A stretch of 64,000 nucleotides of DNA, taken from contig CAWFEM010000013.1 in the NCBI GenBank assembly GCA_963814905.1, positions 124,001-188,000 on the forward strand. The letters run 5' to 3'. The stretch comes from DASWJZ01 sp963814905 (GTDB lineage Bacteria; Pseudomonadota; Alphaproteobacteria; Rhizobiales; Afifellaceae). A model generated the notes under the pieces. It had not been told where the DNA came from. It was given only the letters and a program-made list of their open reading frames with translations, and did no database searches. Below, in pieces: positions 8,956 through 18,951 of the stretch. Numbering within the stretch: the stretch's first letter is position 1; every line of letters starts with the position of its first letter. The position numbers and the translations under genes were made by a program.

Positions 8956-9753
8956 ATGCGACAGCGGATGCGTAGCCTTGCGCTGCTTTTTCTCGCCCTC
9001 TCCTTCCTCCATTTCGCCGCCGCCGACAGCGCCGCCGCCGGCACGCTCTTTACCGAATATTCGGTGCGCGTCCGCGGCTTTCCGGTCGGCCAGGCCGACC
9101 TCCGGGCGGAATTCACCGACGGCCGCTATTCGATCAGCCTGTCGGGCAAACTGACGGGGTTGGCGCGCCTTTTCTCCGACGCGAAGACCTCCGCCAAGGT
9201 TGTCGGCGAGGTCGGCGAAGACCGGCTGGTGCCGACGAAATACAGCCACCGCTGGACGGAGAACGAGGACAGCGAGACGATCGACATGCACTTCTCGGGG
9301 CGGCGTCTTGACGACATCGCGCTTCAGCCGGTGGAGAAGCACCCGGAGCGCTACGCGCCGATCACCGACGCCGATAAGGTCGATGTTTCCGACATGGTCA
9401 GCGCGTCGGTGTGGCTCGCCTCCGCCGGGGTCACCCGCGATATCTGCTCCCGCAAGCTTCCCTTGACGGACGGAAGGCGCCGCTTCGACATCGCGCTGAA
9501 GTTCAGCCGCTTTGAGGATTTTGTCACCGCCGACCGGTCGTTCCGGCGGCGCGCCGTCGTGTGCAGCTTCCGCTACGAGAAGGTGGCCGGCCACCGCATC
9601 GACGGAAAAGGCAAGGAAACAATTACCGGCGGCGACGGCATGGAGGTCTGGATGACCCCGACCGGAACCGGCTTCGCGACGCCTGCCCGCATCCAGGTCA
9701 ACACGCGCATCGGCCGCATCGTGTTCGTCGCGACGAAAATCCAGGCTCAGTGA
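8956..9753 (+). CDS. DUF3108 domain exported protein
   Basis: 265 aa with a signal peptide (residues 1 to about 28, RSLALLFLALSFLHFAAADSAAAG), so periplasmic or envelope-associated. The remainder is a beta-rich DUF3108 domain, recognised from YSVRVRGFPVGQADLRAEF at the start and EVWMTPTGTGFATPARIQVNTRIG near the end. The family has no established biochemical role. It is divergent from rpmB and stands just before the helicase block, a frequent arrangement in Hyphomicrobiales. Confidence 0.85.
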   Translation: MRQRMRSLALLFLALSFLHFAAADSAAAGTLFTEYSVRVRGFPVGQADLRAEFTDGRYSISLSGKLTGLARLFSDAKTSAKVVGEVGEDRLVPTKYSHRWTENEDSETIDMHFSGRRLDDIALQPVEKHPERYAPITDADKVDVSDMVSASVWLASAGVTRDICSRKLPLTDGRRRFDIALKFSRFEDFVTADRSFRRRAVVCSFRYEKVAGHRIDGKGKETITGGDGMEVWMTPTGTGFATPARIQVNTRIGRIVFVATKIQAQ

Positions 9754-10241
9754 CCCCCCGAACCATTCGTGCCGTACTGGCACAGAGGTCTGAACGAAAC
9801 GGCTCCGCGCGCGTGCCACGCCGGCTCCGACGTGGCACGCGCGGGGGCGACACCCCCCAGATGTGGTGGAGAACGAAGGCGGTAGGAGCGGACAAGGCCA
9901 ATTCGTCGATGCTTTGTTCCGGGACCGGTCCGATTGTGAACGCAGCGGCGGGCGGCAACCGTCCCGGCATTTACGATCCGCTCACGGATGCGCAATCAGG
10001 GCGCTTGTTCGGTTGCATCCGGTCAACCTTGACGGACGCATTCCCGTTGGCGCGGGTATTTTCGGAGTCACCAATTCGCCCCTCCTTTGTTCGGGGCCCG
10101 TTCCGACGATCAACCCTACCTCTGCGTTGCTGCCTTAGGTGAGGAATCGAGGGAATTTTCACATTTCGGCCTGTAAGGCGTGCTAACTGTTCCCCTACCC
10201 TGGAAAATCGCCTCAGCGCCTGAGCTATTTCCGATCCAAGC
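9754..10241. other. 488-nt non-coding region
   Basis: The longest stretch without a convincing gene. Several short reading frames exist on both strands, but none has a credible family pattern, start region or composition. It contains a strong hairpin at 9808-9843 and, just beyond, a GGGGG/CCCCC mini-hairpin. No tRNA, SRP RNA, RNase P RNA or tmRNA hallmark was seen. It could carry the helicase promoter and a small RNA. Confidence 0.55.
9808..9843 (+). terminator. Perfect 13-bp hairpin after the DUF3108 gene
   Basis: CGCGCGTGCCACG (9808-9820) pairs perfectly with 9831-9843 around a 10-base loop, 54 bases after the DUF3108 stop. It lacks a T-run, so termination is only likely, not certain. Confidence 0.5.
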
Positions 10242-13200
10242 ATGAATGTAACCCCTCCCCCGCGGCGCTTCAGCGCTCGGAACGTCACGGCCGTGCTCGG
10301 CCCGACAAACACCGGCAAGACCCACCTCGCCATCGAGCGGATGCTCGGTCACGAGAGCGGGGTCATCGGCCTGCCGCTGCGGCTGCTCGCGCGCGAGGTC
10401 TATGGCCGGGTCGCCCAGCGCGCCGGCGCCGAGCAGGTGGCGCTCATCACCGGCGAGGAGAAGATCGTCCCCGCCAACCCGCGCTATTGGGTGTCGACCG
10501 TGGAGGCGATGCCGCGCGAGACGGACGCCGCCTTCGTCGCCATCGACGAGATCCAGATCGCCGGCGACCTGGAACGCGGGCACGTCTTCACCGACCGCAT
10601 TTTAAATCTGCGCGGCAGCCAGGAGACGCTCCTCCTCGGCGCGGCGACCATGCGCGGCATCGTGGAGCAGCTTCTCCCGGGCGTCCACATCGTGACGCGC
10701 CCGCGCATGTCGGTGCTCGCCTATGCCGGCCAGAAGAAGCTGACGCGGCTGCCGCAGCGCTCGGCGATCGTCGCCTTCTCCGCCGACGAGGTCTATGCCG
10801 TCGGCGAATTGATCCGGCGGCAGCGCGGCGGCGCGGCGGTGGTGCTCGGCGCTCTGTCGCCGCGCACGCGCAACAAGCAGGTCGAGATCTACCAGAACGG
10901 CGACGTCGACTTCCTCGTCGCCACCGACGCCATCGGCATGGGGCTCAATCTCGATCTCGACCACGTCGCCTTCGCCTCCAACCGCAAATACGACGGCTAC
11001 CAATATCGCGAGCTCACCGCCGCGGAGCTCGGCCAGATCGCCGGCCGCGCCGGGCGGCACATGCGTGACGGCACGTTCGGCGTGACGGCGCGGGTCGACC
11101 CCTTCCCAGATCCGCTGGTGGAGGCGCTGGAGACGCACCGCTTCGAGCCGGTGCGCACGATCCAGTGGCGCAACGACGCGCTCGACTTTTCATCGATCGC
11201 CGCGCTCAAAGCGAGCCTTGACGAGCCGCCGGGGATCGCGGGGCTGACCAAGGCTCCGCCCGCCGACGACCAGACGGCGCTGGAGATGCTGGCGCGCGAC
11301 GAGGCGATTGCCGACAGAGCGACGCGGCCGGAAGCGGTGCAACGCCTGTGGGAGGCCTCCCGGCTTCCGGACTACCGCAAGATCGCGCCGGCGCAGCATG
11401 CGGAGATCGTCGGCCAGATTTTTGGCTTCATCGTCGACGGCGTCGTGCCGGACGATTGGATCGCCGAGCAGATCCGCGCGGCGAATGTCGCGGAAGGCGA
11501 CATCGATGCGCTCTCGGCGCGGATTGCCCAGATTCGCACCTGGACCTTCGTCGCCAACCAGCCAGACTGGGTTGCCGACCCGGCGACCTGGCGCGAAGAG
11601 ACGAAAGCGGTGGAAGACACGCTTTCGGACGCATTGCATGAGCGACTGATCAAGCGCTTCGTCGACCGCCGCACGAGCGTGCTGATGCGGCGGCTCAAGG
11701 AGAACACGATGCTGGAGGCTGAGATCACGCCCTCAGGTGACGTCATGGTCGAGGGCCATCACGTCGGCGTGCTACAGGGTTTCCGCTTCACGCCCGACCC
11801 GCAGGCGGAGGGCGCGGAGGCGCAGGCGCTGCGCGGCGCGGCGCAGAAGGCGCTCGCGACAGCCATCGCGGAGCGCGCCGCCCAGCTTTCGCGCGCCGGC
11901 GACCGCGAGATCGTGCTCTCGCTCGACGGGCATCTGCGCTGGCAGGGCGAGCCGGTTGCGCGGCTCCTTCCCGGCGACGACGTCCTGAAGCCGCGCCTTG
12001 TCATCCTCGCCGACGAACAGCTTTCCGGCCTGCCGCGCGAGCAGGTGGAGACGCGGCTCACCGCCTGGCTCACAAACCACGTCGCGACGCTTCTGAAGCC
12101 GCTCCTCGATCTTTCCAACGACCAGGCGATCGCCGGCATGGCGCGCGGCATCGCGTTCCAGCTCGTGGAGAACCTCGGCATCCTGGAGCGCCGCACGGTG
12201 CTTGAGGAGGTGCGGGGCTTGAGCCAGGAGGACCGCGCGGGGCTGCGCCGCCACGGGGTCCGCTTCGGCGCCTATCATATCTACATCCCGGCGCTCCTGA
12301 AGCCGGCGCCTTCCACGCTCGCGGCACTCCTATGGGCGCTGAAGAACAAGGACCTCACCATCCCCGGCCTGGGGGAGATGCAGGGCGTCTCCGGCTCCGG
12401 CCGCACCTCCGCCGCGCTCGACCCGGCGATCGACGCGGACGTCTATCGGCGCTTCGGCTTCCGCCTCTACGGCAACCGCGCCATCCGCATCGATATTCTG
12501 GAGCGCCTCGCCGACCTGATCCGCCCGGCGCTTGCATGGCGGTCCGGCACTTCCGGGGAGCGCCCGGCAGGCGCGCTGCCCGACGGCGGCGGCTTTACCG
12601 TGACACCGGCCATGACCTCGCTGCTCGGCGCGTCGGGCGAGGATTTCTCCGTGGTCCTGCGCGGGCTCGGCTACCGGATGGAGCACCGCCCGAAGCCGCC
12701 GGAGGATGTCCAGCCGGAGACCACCGCGGAAACGCCCGCCACGGAGAACGCGGAGGCGCCCGCCGATAGCGCGGAGGCCCCCGCTGAAGCCGCTGAGGCT
12801 TCTGCCGACGCTGCCGAAATACCTGCTGAGAGCGGAGAAGCCGTAGCTGAAGCTGCGCCCGCAACGGATGTCACATCCGCGCCGGCCGCCGAGGCGGTAC
12901 CCGCGGAGGAGCCAACGGCCGCTCTCGCCGCTGAGCCGCCGGCCGAGCAAGCGTCCGAGCAAACGGCCGAGCCAGTTGCCACTGAGCCGCCGGCTCCGGA
13001 GACGCCGGTCGAGGCACCCGAAGAGAAGCCTGGCGAAGCAATTTCGGCGGAGACGCCGCCCGCCGCGGAAGCGTCGGAGGCAGCGGAGACGCCCGCCGAG
13101 GCGCCCTCGGAGGCGACCGAGACGCCGGCCGGGCCTGACATGATCGAGGTCTGGCGCTTGGGCAGGCCGGGCCGCGACGCGCGGCGCCCGCGCGGCGGCG

Positions 13201-13517
13201 CCCGTCAGCGTGACGAACAAGGCGGGGAACAGCAGGGCGAGCAACGCGAAAAGCGCGGCGGGCGGCGCGGCCAGCGGCGTGACGGGCCGCCCCAGGCTGA
13301 CGGCGAGGAGAAGCGCGGCTTCGGGGCGAAAGCGCGAGGCGGCGGCGGCAAGGGCCGGCGCGACCGCAATGAGCGCGGCGACCGCGAAGACGGGCGCGCC
13401 AAAGGCGGCTACCAGGCAAAACCGCGGCCGCAGCGGGAAAGGGCGATCGATCCCGACAATCCCTTCGCCGCGCTGCAGGCGCTCAAGAAAGAGCTGGAGA
13501 AGAGCGGCCGCGAATGA
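10242..13517 (+). CDS. SUV3-like superfamily 2 RNA helicase with long low-complexity tail
   Basis: 1091 aa. The N-terminal helicase core resembles SUV3: motif I GPTNTGKT at residues 20-27, motif II DEIQ at 102-105, and motif VI QIAGRAGR at about 264-271. SUV3-type helicases unwind RNA and in mitochondria partner a ribonuclease; the bacterial role is not established. After about residue 817 comes an acidic Ala/Glu/Pro-rich stretch to about 963, then a short ordered motif MIEVWRLGR, an Arg/Gly-rich basic segment to about 1070, and a C-terminal DPDNPFAALQALKKELEK helix. The stop overlaps the start of the S4 gene (ATGA). Confidence 0.88.
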   Translation: MNVTPPPRRFSARNVTAVLGPTNTGKTHLAIERMLGHESGVIGLPLRLLAREVYGRVAQRAGAEQVALITGEEKIVPANPRYWVSTVEAMPRETDAAFVAIDEIQIAGDLERGHVFTDRILNLRGSQETLLLGAATMRGIVEQLLPGVHIVTRPRMSVLAYAGQKKLTRLPQRSAIVAFSADEVYAVGELIRRQRGGAAVVLGALSPRTRNKQVEIYQNGDVDFLVATDAIGMGLNLDLDHVAFASNRKYDGYQYRELTAAELGQIAGRAGRHMRDGTFGVTARVDPFPDPLVEALETHRFEPVRTIQWRNDALDFSSIAALKASLDEPPGIAGLTKAPPADDQTALEMLARDEAIADRATRPEAVQRLWEASRLPDYRKIAPAQHAEIVGQIFGFIVDGVVPDDWIAEQIRAANVAEGDIDALSARIAQIRTWTFVANQPDWVADPATWREETKAVEDTLSDALHERLIKRFVDRRTSVLMRRLKENTMLEAEITPSGDVMVEGHHVGVLQGFRFTPDPQAEGAEAQALRGAAQKALATAIAERAAQLSRAGDREIVLSLDGHLRWQGEPVARLLPGDDVLKPRLVILADEQLSGLPREQVETRLTAWLTNHVATLLKPLLDLSNDQAIAGMARGIAFQLVENLGILERRTVLEEVRGLSQEDRAGLRRHGVRFGAYHIYIPALLKPAPSTLAALLWALKNKDLTIPGLGEMQGVSGSGRTSAALDPAIDADVYRRFGFRLYGNRAIRIDILERLADLIRPALAWRSGTSGERPAGALPDGGGFTVTPAMTSLLGASGEDFSVVLRGLGYRMEHRPKPPEDVQPETTAETPATENAEAPADSAEAPAEAAEASADAAEIPAESGEAVAEAAPATDVTSAPAAEAVPAEEPTAALAAEPPAEQASEQTAEPVATEPPAPETPVEAPEEKPGEAISAETPPAAEASEAAETPAEAPSEATETPAGPDMIEVWRLGRPGRDARRPRGGARQRDEQGGEQQGEQREKRGGRRGQRRDGPPQADGEEKRGFGAKARGGGGKGRRDRNERGDREDGRAKGGYQAKPRPQRERAIDPDNPFAALQALKKELEKSGRE

Positions 13518-13885
13518 CGGATCCGGGTGTGACGGGGCCGGCGGCCCAGCGCATCGACAAGTGGCTATGGCATGCCCGCTTCGCCCCGACGCGCGGCGCC
13601 GCCCAGCAGCTCGCCCGCTCCGGCCACATACGCCTCAACCGCGAGAAAGTGCGCGATGCGAGCCGTCTGGTGCGCACCGGCGACGTCCTGACGCTGAATC
13701 TCAGGCGCGGCGTTCGGGTCATTCGCATTCTCGGCATCGCGGAGCGGCGCAACAGCTTCGAGCTGGCACGGCAGCTCTACGAGGAGGCAACGCAGCCAAG
13801 CGAAGGAATGGCCGGCGGCGCCACCACGCAGCCCGGAGAGGAGGCGGGGTCACGACGGCGTTCGCGCGACGAGCCGCCGGCGTAG
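13514..13885 (+). CDS. S4-domain RNA-binding protein (Hsp15-like)
   Basis: 123 aa. An S4 RNA-binding domain covers about residues 10-70: IDKWLWHARFAPTR, then the classic RSGHIRLN and VRTGDVLTL turns. This is the HslR/Hsp15 type, which in E. coli binds stalled 50S subunits. The C-terminal tail is basic. It is translationally coupled to the helicase upstream and followed by the ferredoxin gene, an order conserved in Hyphomicrobiales. A role in RNA or ribosome rescue is inferred from the family. Confidence 0.87.
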   Translation: MTDPGVTGPAAQRIDKWLWHARFAPTRGAAQQLARSGHIRLNREKVRDASRLVRTGDVLTLNLRRGVRVIRILGIAERRNSFELARQLYEEATQPSEGMAGGATTQPGEEAGSRRRSRDEPPA

Positions 13886-13986
13886 AACGCCTTTCCAATC
13901 GAAGCGCCGAGCGCGGCGTTGCGGGTCTTGCAGGAATTCCGGAAAGCCGATACGCCGCAGGAAACTAAGCCTGTCCGGAGCGTCGC

Positions 13987-14325
13987 ATGACCTACGTGGT
14001 CACCGAGAAATGTATTCGCTGCAAGTTCATGGATTGCGTCGAGGTCTGCCCCGTCGACTGCTTCTATGAAGGCGAGAACATGCTCATCATCCACCCAGAC
14101 GAATGTATCGACTGCGGTGTGTGCGAGCCCGAATGCCCGGTCGATGCGATCCGCCCCGATACCGAGCCCGGCCTCGACCAGTGGCTGGTCTTGAACGCGG
14201 ATTATGCGGACAAGTGGCCCAACATCACCATCAAACGCGATCCTCCCGCCGACGCCCACGATTTCGAGACGACCGAAGGCAAGTTCGAGAAGTATTTCTC
14301 CGATGCTCCCGGTCAGGGCGACTAA
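13987..14325 (+). CDS. fdxA: 7Fe ferredoxin
   Basis: 112 aa cytosolic electron carrier. Cys 9, 17 and 50 fit the 3Fe-4S cluster; Cys 21, 40, 43 and 46 fit the 4Fe-4S cluster (CIRCKFMDC, CPVDC and CIDCGVCEPEC motifs). Cys 12 and 25 are also present. The C-terminal extension after the clusters (WPNITIKRDPPADA) is typical of the FdxA group of alphaproteobacteria. Its electron partners are not identifiable from the neighbours. Confidence 0.95.
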   Translation: MTYVVTEKCIRCKFMDCVEVCPVDCFYEGENMLIIHPDECIDCGVCEPECPVDAIRPDTEPGLDQWLVLNADYADKWPNITIKRDPPADAHDFETTEGKFEKYFSDAPGQGD

Positions 14326-14736
14326 AGGACGCAATAGACGGTCGAATCCGGGCGTATCCGGCCTAACGCACGGTTAGCGGCGAGCACTGCGCGGACGGCC
14401 GCATGGTTAAGGCTGAAACAGGCACAAACTGCATGGGTTTTCAGCGCTTGAAAACTCGCCCGCTAAGGCAATTTTCCAAGGAATTCTCAACCGCATCATA
14501 GGGCTGGTCGAACAATTCCTTGATTTCTGGCCGTTTTTGCGCTATCTATTGCGTCGTCAGGAAAAGCCCGGCAGCGGGAACAATCGGACACCAACGGATT
14601 TTGGGGGGCGTGCGCTGCGCTTATGCTGTGGCGCGGCAATCCGTGACTATAAACTTGCATCTAGGAAGCACCGATTTCGGTCGGGGCCGCTCTGGGAGCG
14701 GCGGTCGCCTGGAACGGAGCGGGAGTTTGGCGCGTC
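14326..14736. other. 411-nt intergenic region upstream of carD
   Basis: No gene is supported here. It holds a good sigma-70-like promoter (14520-14548) and a short hairpin (GCCGCTC at 14686-14692 with GAGCGGC at 14696-14702) some 35 bases before the carD start, implying a leader of about 180 nt. A TATAAA at 14648-14653 lacks a good -35 partner. Confidence 0.55.
14520..14548 (+). promoter_or_regulatory. Candidate carD promoter
   Basis: TTGATT (14520-14525), 17-base spacer, TATCTA (14543-14548). This is the best sigma-70-type match in the carD upstream region. Confidence 0.5.
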
Positions 14737-15303
14737 ATGTCTAAGAAAATTGTCCAGCGTCAGGGGTTCCGGACCGGCGAAAGCATCGTCTACCCCGCCC
14801 ACGGCGTCGGTAAGATCCTCGAGATCGAAGAGCAGGTCGTCGCCGGCATGAAGCTGGAGCTTTTCGTCATCACCTTCCAGAAGGACAAGATGACGCTGCG
14901 CGTCCCCGTCGCCAAGGCCACGTCCGTCGGGATGCGCAAGCTCGCCGACGAAGAGACCGTGGGCAGGGCGTTCACGACGGTGCGCGGACGCGCCCGTGTG
15001 AAGCGCACCATGTGGAGCCGGCGCGCGCAGGAATACGAAGCCAAGATCAATTCCGGCGATCTGATCGCCATTTCCGAGGTTGTGCGCGACCTCTACCGCT
15101 CGCAGGCGCAGCCTGAGCCGTCCTATTCGGAGCGTCAGCTTTACGAGCAGGCGATCGACCGCATGTCGCGCGAAGTCGCGGTGGTGGAGAAGATCACCGA
15201 GAGCGAGGCGGTCACCAAGATCGAGAAGTCCATCGAGGCGAGCCCAAAGCGCAAGCGGGCCGCGCAGATGGAAGAGGAAGGGCAGAGTAAGGCAGCCGCC
15301 TGA
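14737..15303 (+). CDS. carD: CarD/CdnL family RNA-polymerase-binding transcription factor
   Basis: 188 aa. An N-terminal Tudor-like RNA-polymerase-interaction domain (FRTGESIVYPAHGVGKILEIEE; KMTLRVPVAKATSVGMRKL) is followed by a helical DNA-binding domain (MWSRRAQEYEAKINSGDL, SYSERQLYEQAIDRM). CdnL proteins bind the RNA polymerase beta subunit and stabilise the open complex at rRNA and growth genes, as shown in Caulobacter and mycobacteria. The C-terminal tail is lysine-rich. It is followed by a clear terminator, so it probably forms its own unit. Confidence 0.94.
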   Translation: MSKKIVQRQGFRTGESIVYPAHGVGKILEIEEQVVAGMKLELFVITFQKDKMTLRVPVAKATSVGMRKLADEETVGRAFTTVRGRARVKRTMWSRRAQEYEAKINSGDLIAISEVVRDLYRSQAQPEPSYSERQLYEQAIDRMSREVAVVEKITESEAVTKIEKSIEASPKRKRAAQMEEEGQSKAAA

Positions 15304-15327
15304 TCCCCTGCCCCATCCGAAGGATCG

Positions 15328-15353
15328 AACGCCGCCCCTAGGGCGGCGTTTTT
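15328..15353 (+). terminator. Intrinsic terminator of carD
   Basis: AACGCCGCCC (15328-15337) pairs with GGGCGGCGTT (15341-15350) around a three-base loop, followed by a T-run. Confidence 0.9.
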
Positions 15354-15388
15354 GTTTGTGGGCTCGCGGCCGGCGGGGGCAAGGCCTA

Positions 15389-15405
15389 TCTTACCTTCGT
15401 CTTAC
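15389..15405. promoter_or_regulatory. Candidate operator of the AbrB-PIN module
   Basis: Two TCTTAC hexamers (15389-15394 and 15400-15405) stand 11 bases apart, 20-36 bases upstream of the antitoxin start. The same hexamer is repeated upstream of the other antitoxin gene in this window (22460-22487). Antitoxins of this fold usually repress their own operon. Confidence 0.45.
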
Positions 15406-15424
15406 TTTCCGAAAGGCCTCCGCC

Positions 15425-15691
15425 ATGGACCGACTGACGACCGTCGTTTCGACCAAGGGACAGGTCATCCTGCCTAAGCCCATCCGGCAAGCACTCCGGT
15501 GGGAGGCCGGCACCGAGCTTGTCGTCGAGAACACTGGAAATGGGGTCTTGCTCAAGGCGAGGTCGCCGTTCGCCCCAACGAAGGCCTCGCAGGTCTTCGG
15601 GATGTTACGCTATCGCGGCAAACCCAAGACGATCAAAGAGATGGAAGCCGCCGTCGCAGCCGAGGCCAGACGGCGTCATGCTCGCGATTGA
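15425..15691 (+). CDS. AbrB/MazE-fold antitoxin
   Basis: 88 aa. The N-terminal swapped-hairpin DNA-binding domain shows TTVVSTKGQVILPKPIRQAL, the hallmark of AbrB/MazE/SpoVT antitoxins. The C-terminal part would bind and neutralise the toxin. The start at ATG 15425 precedes the domain directly. The gene overlaps the PIN toxin gene by 14 bases, so the two are translated together. Confidence 0.87.
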   Translation: MDRLTTVVSTKGQVILPKPIRQALRWEAGTELVVENTGNGVLLKARSPFAPTKASQVFGMLRYRGKPKTIKEMEAAVAAEARRRHARD

Positions 15692-16067
15692 TACCAATAT
15701 TGTGGTTCGCTACCTCACCGAGGATCACCCCAGTCAATCGAAGCGTGCGCGCGGGATTGTCGATGGCGACGTCGTCTTTGTGAGCACGACCGTCCTTCTG
15801 GAAGCGGAATGGATGCTCAGAAGCGCCTACGGATATGCGCCACGCGAGGTCGCCGCTGCTCTTATCGAATTTGCGGGGCTTCCGACCGTATCGGTCGAAG
15901 ATCCGACACTCGCCGAATTTGCGCTTAAGTGCATCGAAGGCGGGATGGACTTCGCTGACGCGCTCCATCTGGGACGCGCCGAAGGTTGTGAGGCCATTAC
16001 GACCTTCGACCGCGACTTCGTGAAGGCAGCCAAAACAATGGGGCTCGAAAAGGTCCGCGCAGCATAG
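15678..16067 (+). CDS. PIN-domain ribonuclease toxin (VapC-like)
   Basis: 129 aa. Acidic PIN residues are visible: Asp in MLAIDTNIVVRYL, Glu in VLLEAEWML, Asp in GMDFADALHL and TFDRDF. VapC-type toxins cut tRNA or rRNA; the target of this one is unknown. The start at ATG 15678 is chosen because the AIDTN strand opens the domain. It pairs with the AbrB-type antitoxin immediately upstream. Its 3' end faces atpC (convergent), only 57 bases away. Confidence 0.87.
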   Translation: MLAIDTNIVVRYLTEDHPSQSKRARGIVDGDVVFVSTTVLLEAEWMLRSAYGYAPREVAAALIEFAGLPTVSVEDPTLAEFALKCIEGGMDFADALHLGRAEGCEAITTFDRDFVKAAKTMGLEKVRAA

Positions 16068-16124
16068 GCCAGGGCTATCCCCGGGTGCCCTTCACGACGA
16101 CAAGCATGCCCCTGTCTGGGTCTA

Positions 16125-16535
16125 CTACGCCGGGATGATCCAGCGCTGCACGTCTTTAAGTTCGTTCAGCCGGTTTTCGGCGCTCCGGCGCTTCATTTCA
16201 TCCTCGCCCGCATCGGCGAGATCCTCCTCGGCGTTCCTGACCTCCTGCGCCAGAAATGCCGCATCGACGTCTTCGAGCGGGATCGCCTGATCGGCGAGGA
16301 TCGTCAGCCCACCCGGCGTCACGTCGGCGAACCCGCCGCGCACGAAGAACCTCCGGACATCGCCGGAGAGAGCCCTCACTTCGATCTGCCCGGGCTTCAT
16401 CGTGCTCATGAGCGGTGCGTGCTGGGCAAAGACCTGGAAGTAGCCCTCCGCACCGGGAACGACGACGGACTCCACTTGCTCGGAGAGGAGCAGGCGGTCC
16501 GGCGACACCAGATCGAATTTCAGCGGATCAGCCAT
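16125..16535 (-). CDS. atpC: ATP synthase F1 subunit epsilon
   Basis: 136 aa. Last gene of the F1 operon on the minus strand; part of the central stalk that links rotation to catalysis and can inhibit ATP hydrolysis. The N-terminal beta-sandwich is recognised from LKFDLVSPDRLLLSEQVESVVVPGAEGYFQV, and the MKPGQIEV segment follows. It lies 32 bases after atpD. Confidence 0.95.
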   Translation of the reverse strand: MADPLKFDLVSPDRLLLSEQVESVVVPGAEGYFQVFAQHAPLMSTMKPGQIEVRALSGDVRRFFVRGGFADVTPGGLTILADQAIPLEDVDAAFLAQEVRNAEEDLADAGEDEMKRRSAENRLNELKDVQRWIIPA

Positions 16536-16567
16536 GCTTCACCTTTCGCAGGCTCGCCCCCCGTGCC

Positions 16568-18007
<1,440 letters not shown>

Positions 18008-18038
18008 GATGGTCCTCGTTTACTTGTCCGGCGCGGGC

Positions 18039-18923
18039 CTAAACGGCGGCCTCTGCGCCCGAAATGATTTCGATCAGTTCCTTGGTGATCTGCGCCTGCC
18101 GCTGGCGATTGTAGGAGAGCGACAGGCGGTCGATCATGTCGCCCGCATTGCGCGTGGCGTTGTCCATCGCGCTCATCTGCGAGCCGTAGAAGGACGCGGC
18201 GTTTTCAAGCAGCGCCTTGTATATCTGGATGGCGACGTTGCGCGGCAACAGCTCCGCGAGGATCTCCTCCTCGTCGGGCTCGTAGTCGTAGATCGCGCCT
18301 TCAAGGGACGGCGGCTCCATGTCCGCCGGCACCTCGGCGGGCACGATGCGCTGAGCCGTCGGAATCTGGCTGATGACGGAGCGGAAACGCGAATAATAGA
18401 GGGTCGCCACGTCGAACGCCCCCTCGTCGAACATCGCGAGGAGACGATCGGCGACCTGCCTCGCCTCGGCGAAGGATATCCGCTTCACGTTGCGGAAGCT
18501 GACGTGCTCGACGATCTTGTCGGGGAACTGGCGGCGCAAAATGTCGTGCCCCTTGCGGCCGACCACGAACATCTTCACCGTCTTGCCGTCCGCGATCAGC
18601 CGGCGTGCATCGTCGCGCGCCAGGCGAGCGATAGCGCTGTTGAAGGCGCCCGCGAGACCGCGCTCCCCCGTCGCCACGAGGAGAAGATGCACGTCCTCGC
18701 GCCCGGTTCCCGCGATCAGGGCCGGTGCGCCCGGATGACCGGCGGTGGCGCTCGCGATGTTGGCGAGCACGTTGGTCATGCGCTCCGCGTAGGGGCGCGA
18801 GGCCTCCGCCGCCTCCTGCGCGCGACGCAGCTTCGCCGCGGCGACCATCTGCATCGCCTTGGTGATCTTCTGCGTCGCCTTCACGGAGGCGATACGATTG
18901 CGCAGATCCTTGAGGCTCGCCAT
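18039..18923 (-). CDS. atpG: ATP synthase F1 subunit gamma
   Basis: 294 aa rotor shaft subunit. The N-terminal coiled coil ASLKDLRNRIASVKATQKITKAMQMVAAAKLR and C-terminal helix SAMDNATRNAGDMIDRLSLSYNRQRQ form the family signature. It lies between atpA and atpD with short gaps, as is usual. Confidence 0.97.
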   Translation of the reverse strand: MASLKDLRNRIASVKATQKITKAMQMVAAAKLRRAQEAAEASRPYAERMTNVLANIASATAGHPGAPALIAGTGREDVHLLLVATGERGLAGAFNSAIARLARDDARRLIADGKTVKMFVVGRKGHDILRRQFPDKIVEHVSFRNVKRISFAEARQVADRLLAMFDEGAFDVATLYYSRFRSVISQIPTAQRIVPAEVPADMEPPSLEGAIYDYEPDEEEILAELLPRNVAIQIYKALLENAASFYGSQMSAMDNATRNAGDMIDRLSLSYNRQRQAQITKELIEIISGAEAAV

Positions 18924-18951
18924 CGAGCGTTTCCTTCGTCCCGAGCCGCGC

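Noticed and set aside
9971..10333. 120-codon minus-strand frame in the non-coding region before the helicase
   Set aside because: It overlaps the helicase start, has no recognisable family pattern and no clear ribosome binding site.
12330..13244. 304-codon minus-strand frame of Arg/Gly/Leu repeats opposite the helicase tail
   Set aside because: It is the complement of the Ala/Glu/Pro low-complexity coding sequence, not a separate gene.
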